8,185 nucleotides of DNA from WVWW01 sp041568335 (GCA_041568335.1 JBFFZZ010000131.1:1-8185); one strand, 5' to 3'. Numbered from the stretch's first letter, positions 1-7,519 are shown. The notes: generated by a model from the sequence alone, not told the origin. Translations and numbers: made by a program.

Positions 1-790
1 CGAGACCCAGCTCGAACCACTGCGCGAAGGTCTCGTCGGCCGGGCCGACGTACTCGGCGAAGATCTGGCTGTCGGGGGAGGGTCCCAGCCAGCGCTCCAC
101 GATCGTCGACCGCTCGCTGGACATGCGGCCGTCCAGATCGATGGTCAGGAAGCCCTGACCGACGTTGTCAAGCACCAGGCGCATGTCGCGATTGCGGGCG
201 TCGAGCGCAGCGGTGCGTTTGCAGACGATCTTCTCCAGGCCGATCACGTCGTTGAAGAAACTCCGCGAAATGTAGCAACAGGCGCAGGTCTCGAGCACCA
301 CGAAGGCGGCGTGGACGCCGACGACCCAGAACGGAGCGTCGTAGTTGAAAACGCTCGACGGCAGGAGGTACCAGAGAACCCCGTGGTGCACGGCCACGGT
401 GACCGCGGCGACGATGTTGACGAGCGGGTTGGCGAACAGGCAGAGCATCGCCAGCAACGCGAAGAAATAGAAGTGCATCTCGATCTGCACGGGACCCTGC
501 CCGAAATGGACCAGCAGGCCACCCATCGCCATGGCTGTGAAGCCGTAGACCATGGCCTTGCTGCGCACACCGTCGAGGAACCGGTACGCCGCGGTGGGCC
601 CGATCAGCGTGAACAGGGTGAGCACCAGCGCGAGTAACGGACTCGTGTCCGCCACCCAAGCAACGCCCATGAACACGGGGATATGACACCAGAAGAAGAT
701 CAGTGCAACGCGATTGAGCCGCGTCAGGTACTTCCGCTCGAACGGCGTGATCTCCTTGGGCAACACGACATAATTGAGAAGTTTCTTCAC
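1..790 (-). CDS. Six-helix histidine-rich membrane sensor protein, 3' end outside window
   Basis: About 263 N-terminal residues are visible and the frame is open to the window edge, so the gene is partial. After a short basic N-terminus the protein has about six hydrophobic segments (near residues 28-46, 52-70, 79-95, 107-119, 122-142 and 154-176). Histidines lie in or beside them (H36, H95, H106, H135-H136, H160). I recognise this type of integral membrane input region from chemoreceptor-like and histidine-kinase-like proteins. A short helical linker (about 184-205) leads into a PAS-like stretch with the motif LVLDNVGQGFLTIDLDG (205-221). In proteins I recall with this layout the C-terminus is an Hpt/CheA-like histidine kinase, but that part is not in the window. 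The start is GTG at 790: an in-frame TAG lies eight codons upstream and GCGAGAG at 800-806 gives a weak ribosome site. It follows the thioredoxin-like gene by 18 nt, indicating co-expression. The exact output domain is unknown. Confidence 0.8.
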   Translation of the reverse strand, partial: MKKLLNYVVLPKEITPFERKYLTRLNRVALIFFWCHIPVFMGVAWVADTSPLLALVLTLFTLIGPTAAYRFLDGVRSKAMVYGFTAMAMGGLLVHFGQGPVQIEMHFYFFALLAMLCLFANPLVNIVAAVTVAVHHGVLWYLLPSSVFNYDAPFWVVGVHAAFVVLETCACCYISRSFFNDVIGLEKIVCKRTAALDARNRDMRLVLDNVGQGFLTIDLDGRMSSERSTIVERWLGPSPDSQIFAEYVGPADETFAQWFELGL

Positions 791-808
791 GACATCGAAC
801 TCTCGCGA

Positions 809-1471
809 CTAGCGGTACTTCAACCCGAGCGGATCGAACGCCTCTTGTAGTGTGCGGCTGACCGCACAGCCGTACAGTGGAATCATCGGGTACTCTCTTT
901 GCGCTTTTAGCTCGGTGAGGATCTCGCGGTCGCGGATGGCGAGACCCTGCTTGCGGTCGGTATATCCGCCGGCGTAGGCGACGACACCGTCTGGACGAAC
1001 GACCACCATCAGAGGGGCGGCCTCGATGCCGTAACGTTGCTTGAGGTGCTCGCGAGTCGTCGTGGCGTACTCGAATCCGGCACGGCGCGCGCGGTGTTCC
1101 CAGTCCGGTTGCGGGTCGACGACAAGCAGCTTCTCGTGGACGCCGGCGGGCCGCTCGGAGTCGAGCAGGTGCTCCACGATGCGGTTCGAGCATGAGCACT
1201 CCGCATACAACACGTGGACGGCGACCCAGTCCGCGCGCCGAGTCGAGGAGAGGATCTCGCCGATGCCGGCGGAGAGCAGCGGACTGTCCGTGGCGGGAAC
1301 CGGCAAGGTGTAGAAATGGCCGGCGAGCAGCGTCGCGCAGACGACGATCAGCAGTACGCCCCAGATCACGAGGCCCACCGACACCGCCCATTTCCCGAGC
1401 CGACCGGTCCGGACGGACGAATCGGTTTCCTCGTGCGGCACGTCTTGCACGAAACGCGACACCCAGCTCAC
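809..1471 (-). CDS. Membrane-anchored thioredoxin-fold protein with CxC motif
   Basis: This is a 220-residue protein if started at GTG 1471. An N-terminal cytoplasmic tail is followed by one transmembrane segment (about 29-50), so the rest probably faces the periplasm. The soluble part looks like a divergent thioredoxin fold: strand VAVHVLY (83-89), a Cys pair AECSCS (C92 and C94, a CxC rather than CxxC), a cis-proline-like loop EAAPLMVV with P153, and a GGY turn (168-170). A third cysteine sits in a C-terminal GCAVSRTLQ motif (C202). A thiol redox, metal-binding or redox-sensing role is therefore plausible; reductase activity is not shown. The neighbouring membrane sensor starts 18 nt downstream, suggesting the two work together. 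The open frame extends to a TTG at 1480, but that codon abuts the Shine-Dalgarno sequence with no spacer, so GTG 1471 is preferred. The conserved-looking part is unaffected by this choice. Confidence 0.82.
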   Translation of the reverse strand: MSWVSRFVQDVPHEETDSSVRTGRLGKWAVSVGLVIWGVLLIVVCATLLAGHFYTLPVPATDSPLLSAGIGEILSSTRRADWVAVHVLYAECSCSNRIVEHLLDSERPAGVHEKLLVVDPQPDWEHRARRAGFEYATTTREHLKQRYGIEAAPLMVVVRPDGVVAYAGGYTDRKQGLAIRDREILTELKAQREYPMIPLYGCAVSRTLQEAFDPLGLKYR

Positions 1472-1480
1472 GGACCACAA

Positions 1481-1486
1481 CCTCCC
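1481..1486 (-). promoter_or_regulatory. Ribosome binding site deciding the start of the thioredoxin-like gene
   Basis: On the minus strand this reads GGGAGG. It ends directly against TTG at 1480, leaving no spacer, but lies 9 nt from GTG at 1471, a workable distance. This favours the GTG start and a protein three residues shorter than the longest open frame. Confidence 0.6.
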
Positions 1487-1584
1487 AACAGCGGTTCGAT
1501 CCCCGGCTTGGGGACGACCGGTTCTCTATCGGCCCGCCGGCTCGATTCTTGAACGCGGGCGATGGGAAGCGTCACGCTGCGCGA

Positions 1585-4230
1585 TTACGCGTTCGATTCG
1601 TGCTCGGCAACGAGCGCCCGGAACCCCTCGTGGTCGCGCAACGGATCGGCGCGTGGATCCGCGAGCAACAGCTCGATCGACCAGACCGACGGGATCTCGA
1701 GGATGCGGTCCAGCGCGTCGACGGCCTTGTCGAGCTCCCCGGCCATGACGTAGATCCAGGCGAGGTCCTGCATCAGCCAGGTCCCGACGAACGTGTCCCT
1801 GGCGATCGGCATCAGCTCGACGCCCTTCTCCCCGGCGCGGACCGCGTCCGCGAAGCGACCGAGACCCGCATAGGCGATCCCCAGCGACGTGTACAGACGC
1901 GCCTCGTCGGGGCGCGCGGACACGTCGTCCTCGAGGATGTCCACCGCGTCACGGAATTGCAGGGCGGCCTCCGATTCGCGGCCCTCGAGGTAGTAGGTCC
2001 AACCCAGCAACACCGACCGGGGATAGTCGTACCATTGCCCGCTGAATCGATCGTGAGCCGTGGCCGTTCGCGCCGCGCGTTCGAAGTTGCCGACGGCGAG
2101 CAGCGCCTGCCAGCCGTGGACCCACTTCCATTGCACGTCCTCGACGCCCATGATGCCGTCCGCCGCCGATTGCGCACTGGCCGCGGAGCCGTCGCGCAGC
2201 AACGGCACGAGCGACCCGTAGATCTTGGCGGCAGCGTAATCGGGCGCGAGGGCGAGGGCGTCCTCGAAGTACCCGGCGGAGTCCTCGTAGTGCCGCAAGT
2301 TGAGCAGCGTGAAGCCGAGCTCCAAGAGCGTTTCCGCGTCCCGGGGGTCCACCGCAAGCGCGCGTTCGAGACCGTCCAGCGCCTCGTCCCACTTGCCCAG
2401 GCGACGCATGATGAAGGCCTTCGTCTTGATCAGCTCGCTGTCGCCGGGAAGACCCCGCTCCGCGATATCCAGCTGCTCCAGCGCCGAGTCGTAGTCCCGT
2501 GTCATGTAGTGGTACATACCCATGGCCAGATGGGCTTCGGGAAGATCCGGGTCGATCTGCAGCGCACGTTCGGCGGACGCGAGAGCCTTGTGAAGCGCTT
2601 CACGACCGCCGCTGCCGAGCCAGTAATGATCCCCCGCCACGAGCGACAGCCCGGCGTAGGCCTCGGCAAAGTCGGGGTCCAGCTCGATGGCCCGCTCGAA
2701 CAACACGCGGGACGGCCGGAGGTTCTTCTCGAGCTGGCCGGGCTTGTGATAGAACTCCCGCGCCTGGTTGTATGCGTCGTAGGCCTCGAGATTCGTGGTC
2801 GGCAGGCTGTCGATACGGAGCTGCTCGTCGACGGAGAGCTCCGCCTGAAGCGCGACCGCGACCTGCCCCGCGACGTCACTCTGGATCGAGAAGAGCTCCT
2901 CCGCGCTCAGCTTCTTGTCGAAGCTTTCGGTCCACAGCTGCTTTTCGTTCGCGACCTGGATCAATCGCAGGTTGATGCGGACCTGATCCCCGGAGCGCTG
3001 GACACCCCCCTCGAGAACGTGGGCCACGCCGAGCTCGGCGCCGATTTCCTGGATGCTCTTGGTGGATTCGCTGTATTCCATCACCGACGTGCGGGAGATC
3101 ACACGAAGGTCGCCGATCTTGGCCACGCGGCTGAGGATGTCGTCGTGGATACCGGCCGTGAATGCGGCGTTCTCCGGGGCGCCCCCGACGTTTTCGAACG
3201 GGAGGATCGCGATCGATCGATCCGCGCTTCCGACGGCCGCGCTGACGGTCTCCGGATGGTTGATTTTTGAAATTTCGCGGATACCCACCCAAACCGCGGC
3301 GACCACGAGAACCACGAAGAGGATCCAGCGCACCGCGCCTCCGCGGGTCCGCTCCACCGCGATGAGATCGGCAACGCCGACGCCCTCGGCGGAAATCGTG
3401 GAGACCCCCAGGACGGACTCCACGATCCTCCGCGCCGCGCCGGCATCGTCCATCCGCTTGGTGCGGTCCTTTTCGAGGCAGCGTGCGATGAGGTCGCGGA
3501 TCGCCTGCGGTGTTTCCGCGGGCAGCGCTTTGAGATCGGGTTCCTCGCGCAGAACGGCCGCGAGCCGGTCCCAACGTGTGTCGCCGCCGAAGGCGTTCTT
3601 GCCCGCGAGCATCCGGTAGAGCACGCAGCCGAAGGCCCACAGGTCGGTCGCGGCATCGACTCCCTTGCCACGCGCCTGCTCCGGGCTCATGTACGAGACC
3701 GTACCCAGGATGCTCCCCGGGAGCGTGTGCTCCGGCTCGGTCTCGCCGCCCGGTTGCGCGATATCCCTCGCGATCCCGAAGTCGAGGACCTTGGCGTCCC
3801 CCGCCGGGGTCACGTAGATGTTCGCCGGTTTGAGATCGCGGTGGATCACCCCGCGTTCGTGGGTCGCCTCCAGCGCCGCCGCGACCTGACGGGCGATCCG
3901 CAGCGTGTCCGAGAGGCTCAGCGCCCCCCGATCGAGACGCCGGGCGAGATCTTCGCCGGGGATCAGCTCCATCGCGATGAAGTGGCGGCCATCCTGCTCG
4001 TCGAGCTCGAAGATCGTCGCGATGTTGGGATGGTTGATCGAGGCGAGCAGCTTGGCTTCGCGTTCGAAACGCGCCAGCCGGCGTTTGTCGGCCGAGATCT
4101 CCGCGTTGAGCACCTTGACGGCGACCTCGCGGTCGAGCTTGGTATCGGCGGCTTTCCAGACCTCGCCCATGCCCCCCTCGCCGATCTTCTCGATCAGCCT
4201 GTAGTGCGCGAGTGAGAGTCCGGATTCCAT
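1585..4230 (-). CDS. Membrane-anchored Ser/Thr protein kinase with TolB-like and TPR sensor region
   Basis: This 881-residue Hanks-type (PknB-like) kinase should phosphorylate Ser/Thr on partner proteins. The catalytic domain (about 10-275) is complete: glycine loop GEGGMGEV (17-24), ATP lysine K39, helix-C glutamate E58, HRDLKPAN with D132 and N137, DFG at 150-152, SPE at 182-184 and D196. The HRD arginine suggests control by activation-loop phosphorylation. A single hydrophobic segment (about 301-318) follows. If the kinase is cytoplasmic, everything after it is periplasmic. Residues about 338-467 resemble the TolB-like/FlgO-like N-terminal module found in adenylate-cyclase and kinase TPR proteins (SIAILPFENV near its start). 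From about 480 to 870 there are repeated TPR-like helical pairs, such as the one around AIELDPDFAEAYAGL. The start ATG fits kinase homology beginning at residue 10, although no clear Shine-Dalgarno sequence precedes it. It lies 35 nt after the pseudokinase gene, suggesting cotranscription. The ligand is unknown. Confidence 0.93.
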   Translation of the reverse strand: MESGLSLAHYRLIEKIGEGGMGEVWKAADTKLDREVAVKVLNAEISADKRRLARFEREAKLLASINHPNIATIFELDEQDGRHFIAMELIPGEDLARRLDRGALSLSDTLRIARQVAAALEATHERGVIHRDLKPANIYVTPAGDAKVLDFGIARDIAQPGGETEPEHTLPGSILGTVSYMSPEQARGKGVDAATDLWAFGCVLYRMLAGKNAFGGDTRWDRLAAVLREEPDLKALPAETPQAIRDLIARCLEKDRTKRMDDAGAARRIVESVLGVSTISAEGVGVADLIAVERTRGGAVRWILFVVLVVAAVWVGIREISKINHPETVSAAVGSADRSIAILPFENVGGAPENAAFTAGIHDDILSRVAKIGDLRVISRTSVMEYSESTKSIQEIGAELGVAHVLEGGVQRSGDQVRINLRLIQVANEKQLWTESFDKKLSAEELFSIQSDVAGQVAVALQAELSVDEQLRIDSLPTTNLEAYDAYNQAREFYHKPGQLEKNLRPSRVLFERAIELDPDFAEAYAGLSLVAGDHYWLGSGGREALHKALASAERALQIDPDLPEAHLAMGMYHYMTRDYDSALEQLDIAERGLPGDSELIKTKAFIMRRLGKWDEALDGLERALAVDPRDAETLLELGFTLLNLRHYEDSAGYFEDALALAPDYAAAKIYGSLVPLLRDGSAASAQSAADGIMGVEDVQWKWVHGWQALLAVGNFERAARTATAHDRFSGQWYDYPRSVLLGWTYYLEGRESEAALQFRDAVDILEDDVSARPDEARLYTSLGIAYAGLGRFADAVRAGEKGVELMPIARDTFVGTWLMQDLAWIYVMAGELDKAVDALDRILEIPSVWSIELLLADPRADPLRDHEGFRALVAEHESNA

Positions 4231-4265
4231 TGAGACAATCTACGACCAAACGCACGCGATCGAGA

Positions 4266-5105
4266 TCAGGTGAGCTTCGCGAGGTCCTCGCGTAGATCAC
4301 GTGCGGTCGCATAGCGCTTTCGACGCTCCTTTTGCAGACAACGATCGACGATGGGCCCGAGCCCCTCGGGCGCGTCGTGTCGCATTTGATTCACGGGTCG
4401 TGGCGCGTCCCGCAGGACGGCGACGCACAGATCCGCAGGACTGTCGCCACGGAACGGGTGGACCCCGGTGGCCATCCAGTAGAGGATGGCACCGAGCGAG
4501 TAGATATCCGTCGACTGGTCCAGCGGGTGGTTCTTGATCTGCTCGGGGGACAGGTAGGCGAGGTTACGGCGTGCGCCCTCGCGGGTCAGCGTCAGCGTCG
4601 GCGTATCGTCGGGGTCCAGGTCCGGATCCTCGCCACCCTCGTCGGTCTCGGACAGGCCGAAATCGTGGATGCGCAGCTCCTGCCCATCGGTCAGGAAGAC
4701 CCGGTCGGGACCCAGCTCGCGGTGCGTGACCCCGGCCTCGTGCGCGGCGCGCACGGCCTCGACCAGTGTCGCGGCGTGGCGCAGCGTTGCCCCCGGCTCG
4801 AGCCCGCCGCGCGGCACCGCTTCGAGCAGGCTCGTGCCCTCGATCGCTTCGGTGCAAACGAACGGGCTGCCGCCGCTTTCGCCGTGATCGAGGATGCCGA
4901 CGAGGGATCGATGAGCGGCGGAGGCGAGTGCTGCGGCGTTGCTTTGGAGCCGGTCGAGCTTGGCCGAATCCGCCAGGTGCGGGAGGATCTTGATCGCCAC
5001 CGCGCGGTCGTTCCGGGTGTCGACCGCCCGCCAGACTTCGCTGAGCGCGTCGTCGAACCGCTCGACGAGCCGGTAATGCGTCAGTTGGTCTCCCGCACTG
5101 TGCAT
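4266..5105 (-). CDS. Stand-alone predicted pseudokinase (degenerate Ser/Thr kinase fold)
   Basis: The 279-residue product is a kinase domain alone, with no membrane segment and no TPR tail. It aligns end to end with the kinase domains of both neighbours but has lost key residues. The glycine loop is FDDALSEVW (17-25), with no glycine and one residue shorter than its downstream neighbour. The helix-C glutamate is N56. HRDLKPxN has become HRELGPDR (128-135), replacing catalytic Asp by E130, the catalytic-loop Lys by G132 and the metal-binding Asn by R135. It keeps K39, DFG (148-150), SPE (186-188) and D200, so the fold and perhaps weak nucleotide binding may survive. Phosphotransfer is unlikely. 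The activation segment holds an acidic insert (155-167) followed by a Thr-rich stretch TPTLTLT (168-174). The frame is intact and shows no decay, arguing for a selected non-catalytic role such as scaffold, allosteric partner or substrate of the flanking kinases. The ATG has GAGGG 7 nt upstream. Confidence 0.9.
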   Translation of the reverse strand: MHSAGDQLTHYRLVERFDDALSEVWRAVDTRNDRAVAIKILPHLADSAKLDRLQSNAAALASAAHRSLVGILDHGESGGSPFVCTEAIEGTSLLEAVPRGGLEPGATLRHAATLVEAVRAAHEAGVTHRELGPDRVFLTDGQELRIHDFGLSETDEGGEDPDLDPDDTPTLTLTREGARRNLAYLSPEQIKNHPLDQSTDIYSLGAILYWMATGVHPFRGDSPADLCVAVLRDAPRPVNQMRHDAPEGLGPIVDRCLQKERRKRYATARDLREDLAKLT

Positions 5106-5112
5106 GTGGCTA

Positions 5113-5117
5113 CCCTC
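5113..5117 (-). promoter_or_regulatory. Ribosome binding site of the pseudokinase gene
   Basis: The minus strand reads GAGGG with a 7-nt spacer to the ATG at 5105. It is a stronger site than that of the downstream membrane kinase, and it lies just after an inverted repeat that could control access to it. Confidence 0.6.
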
Positions 5118-5120
5118 GAC

Positions 5121-5145
5121 AGCGCCAGTCTATAACGCTGGCGCT
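5121..5145 (-). promoter_or_regulatory. Perfect 8-bp inverted repeat in the leader of the pseudokinase gene
   Basis: AGCGCCAG (5121-5128) and CTGGCGCT (5138-5145) are perfect reverse complements around a 9-nt AT-rich loop. In minus-strand RNA this gives a stable GC-rich hairpin ending 3 nt before the GAGGG ribosome site. No T-run follows, so it is not a standard terminator. It could be an RNA processing or stability element, a translation-modulating hairpin or a protein operator. The loop contains TATAGA on the minus strand, which resembles a -10 box, but no matching -35 element is visible. Confidence 0.5.
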
Positions 5146-5195
5146 CGCGTGTGGCCGACTTTCGGATCGGACTCCGTCAAATGCCGCCCGGAGAT

Positions 5196-7421
5196 TCAAT
5201 TTCCGCCATCGGGATTGGGGAACAGTCGCTCGAACTCCGGCTCCCCGTGAAGCGCGGCGAGGTCCGGATCGCGGCGCGTCCACACCGGATCCGTGCCGCC
5301 GGCCCGATGGCACTTGGCCAGCGCGTCGAGCGCTTCTTCTTTCTTGTTCAGACCGCAGAACATGCATGCCGCGTTGTACAGCACCGCGGCCTCGTCGGGA
5401 CGCAGGACCATGGCGAGGTTGGCCTCGCGCATGGCTTCCTCGACTCGTCCCTCGTCGGCATAGTTCGACGACAGGAGGATGCGAGCACGCGCGTCCTCGG
5501 GGACTTCCTGCAGGTGCTTCTCGAGCACCTGAACGAAACGCTGCCTCACGTTCTTCGCGGCGTCCATCTTCCCCAGGGCGGTGAGCGCGTTGACCACCGG
5601 AACGTAGACGTTGTAGTCCGGACCGGCGGCGTCGAGGGCGGCTTCACCCATGTTGGCGACTTCCTGGTATTCACCCGCCGCGAACAACGCCCGGACGAGC
5701 AGGTAGTAGGCGCCCTCGCAGTCGCTCTTGCGATCGATCGCCGTACGCACCGTCGCCACGGCGGCGTCGAACTGACCGAGCGAGTAGTACACCCAGGACT
5801 GCGCGACGAGAACCTCGGGTTGCGACGGCTGAAGCTCGGACGCCTTCTTGGAAGCCTTGCGGGCACGCTCCAGCAGCGCCTCGTCGGTGCCGAAGCTGCC
5901 CTGGTACTGGGCGCAGACGTTCGCGATCGCGGCGAAGGCCAGCGCGAAGTTGGGATCCTGCGCCACGGCGCTCTCGTACATCTGCAGCGCGAAATCGACG
6001 TCCTGACGCGTCAGGCGGCGCGCGTAGCTCTTGCCCTTGAGGTACATGTCGTACGCCTGCAGGTTGTCCGTCGGCTTGGCGGCCAGCGCCTCCTGCTCCT
6101 GCGGGGAGAGATTGATCCGCAACGCCTCCGCGATCTGGCGCGCGATCTCGTCCTGGACCTCGAAAACATCCTTCATCTCCCGGTCGTAGCGCTCCGACCA
6201 CAGCGGGAAATCCGTCTGGGTGTCGATCAGCTGCGCATTGATCCGCAGCCGGTCACCGGCGCGTCGCAGGCTGCCCGCAAGCACGTGCGAGGCGCGCAAC
6301 TGCTGTCCGATCTGCGCCGGGGTCACCGGCTTGTCGCGGTAGGTGAGGACGGTCGGGCGTGAAAAGACGTTGAGACCCTGGATCTTGGAGAGCTCGGTGA
6401 TGATGTCCTCGGTGATTCCGTCGCGGAAGTACTCGTCTTCCTTGGCGCCGCTGAGGTTCTCGAAGTACAGCACCGCGACCGAGTTCTCGCCGGTCGCCTC
6501 ACCCGCGGTCGCCCTCGCATTCGGGTTCGAGGCCGTCTGACGGCTCCCCGCGTCGAGATCCCGCTTGAGCCGCACCAGATCGGTCTTCAGGTCGGTGGCC
6601 GTCTGGTAACGCAGGTTGCGGTCCTTCTCCATCGCCTTGTCCAGGATGCGCGCGAAATCCTCGGGGATCGAAGGGTTGGCGGTGCACACCGGGACCGGCT
6701 GGCGGTTGAGGATGGCCTCGAACACGACCGCCGACGTATTGCCCTCGAAGGGCATGATGCCGGTGGCCATCTGGTACAGGACGGTCCCGAGCGAGAACAG
6801 GTCGGTGCGCGCGTCGGTCAGCTTGCCGCGCGCCTGCTCGGGCGACATGTACGCCACCGTCCCGATGACCGTCCCGGCCTTGGTCAACGCCGCGCTGTCC
6901 GCGAGGGTCTCCTGATCCGGCCCCGCGGGCCCGCGCTGGCCCGCCTCGACTTTGGCCAACCCGAAGTCGAGGATCTTGGCCTGCCCGCGCGCGTTGACGA
7001 ATACGTTGACCGGTTTGATGTCGCGGTGGACGATACCCTTGGAGTGCGCCGATTCGAGTGCGTCGGTGATCTGAATCGCGAGCTCGAGCAGCGGACCGAT
7101 CTCCATCGCACGTCCGTCGATCATCCTGGCCAACGTCTCGCCCTCGAGGAGCTCCATCACGATGAACGTGTGATCGGCGTGCTTTTCGATCGAGTAGACC
7201 GTGCAGATGCCCGGGTGATTGAGCGCCGACGCGGCGCGTGCCTCGCGCTCGAAACGTTCCAACGAGTTGCCGCTTTGCTCCATCTCCTTGGACAGGAACT
7301 TGAGCGCGACGTTGCGGCCGAGCTGGGTATCGGTCGCCTCGTAGACCACACCCATGCCGCCACGGCCGAGCTCGCTGAGAATCTCGTAGTGCAGGACCAT
7401 CCGGCCGATCAGCGATTCCAT
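5196..7421 (-). CDS. Ser/Thr protein kinase with TolB-like and TPR region, no membrane segment
   Basis: This 741-residue Hanks-type kinase has a full catalytic set: GRGGMGVV (19-26), K41, E60, HRDIKPVN with D134 and N139, DFG (152-154), SPE (193-195) and D207. The kinase domain ends near 285. A polar, Ala/Thr/Asn-rich linker (about 290-312) follows in place of a transmembrane helix, so the whole protein is predicted to be cytoplasmic, unlike the related downstream kinase. Residues about 313-445 form the TolB-like module seen in cyclase and kinase TPR proteins (SVAVLYFENLSG at its start, LWSERYD further on). About 455-705 is TPR-like, with repeats such as the one around AMVLRPDEAAVLYNAA. The likely role is phosphorylation of Ser/Thr targets under control of protein contacts made by the TPR region. 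The ATG has GAGGGAG close upstream (7425-7431). It is the first gene after the terminator behind gcvP and so probably heads the kinase operon. Substrate unknown. Confidence 0.93.
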   Translation of the reverse strand: MESLIGRMVLHYEILSELGRGGMGVVYEATDTQLGRNVALKFLSKEMEQSGNSLERFEREARAASALNHPGICTVYSIEKHADHTFIVMELLEGETLARMIDGRAMEIGPLLELAIQITDALESAHSKGIVHRDIKPVNVFVNARGQAKILDFGLAKVEAGQRGPAGPDQETLADSAALTKAGTVIGTVAYMSPEQARGKLTDARTDLFSLGTVLYQMATGIMPFEGNTSAVVFEAILNRQPVPVCTANPSIPEDFARILDKAMEKDRNLRYQTATDLKTDLVRLKRDLDAGSRQTASNPNARATAGEATGENSVAVLYFENLSGAKEDEYFRDGITEDIITELSKIQGLNVFSRPTVLTYRDKPVTPAQIGQQLRASHVLAGSLRRAGDRLRINAQLIDTQTDFPLWSERYDREMKDVFEVQDEIARQIAEALRINLSPQEQEALAAKPTDNLQAYDMYLKGKSYARRLTRQDVDFALQMYESAVAQDPNFALAFAAIANVCAQYQGSFGTDEALLERARKASKKASELQPSQPEVLVAQSWVYYSLGQFDAAVATVRTAIDRKSDCEGAYYLLVRALFAAGEYQEVANMGEAALDAAGPDYNVYVPVVNALTALGKMDAAKNVRQRFVQVLEKHLQEVPEDARARILLSSNYADEGRVEEAMREANLAMVLRPDEAAVLYNAACMFCGLNKKEEALDALAKCHRAGGTDPVWTRRDPDLAALHGEPEFERLFPNPDGGN

Positions 7422-7424
7422 CCA

Positions 7425-7431
7425 CTCCCTC
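7425..7431 (-). promoter_or_regulatory. Ribosome binding site of the first kinase gene
   Basis: The minus strand reads GAGGGAG. The GAGGG part lies 5 nt before the ATG at 7421, which supports that start. Kinase homology begins about residue 12, consistent with it. Confidence 0.55.
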
Positions 7432-7519
7432 GTCCGGCCGCGGATGCGGTCCGGCGTACGGATTACAGTTGTCGGGGGACGGACGGCATTCTACCCAACC
7501 GCCCGCGGGAATTGGGGGC

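Noticed and set aside
168..1478. 436-codon minus-strand open frame overlapping the thioredoxin-like and sensor genes
   Set aside because: It is an alternative frame of both genes with an Arg-rich translation. The other frames give a transmembrane helix, a thioredoxin-like fold and six membrane segments.
1472..1584. Candidate promoter and hairpin between the membrane kinase and thioredoxin-like genes
   Set aside because: TTCAAG and GATAGA at 17-nt spacing each match only about half of the sigma-70 consensus. The small hairpin TCCCC/GGGGA has a 5-bp stem and no T-run. Neither is strong enough to call.
1192..3270. 692-codon open frame on the plus strand, with others opposite the same kinase gene
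   Set aside because: It is antisense to the membrane kinase gene. The translation is Arg/Pro-rich at its start and low in recognisable motifs, as expected from the complement of a GC-rich gene, while the minus strand encodes complete kinase motifs.
5131..5135. TATA-like sequence in the loop of the inverted repeat as a promoter -10 box
   Set aside because: No -35-like hexamer is visible at 16-18 nt upstream, and one short AT-rich loop is weak evidence.
5151..6362. 403-codon plus-strand open frame
   Set aside because: It lies antisense to the TPR and TolB-like part of the first kinase, has no recognisable domain and no supporting ribosome site; treated as a shadow.
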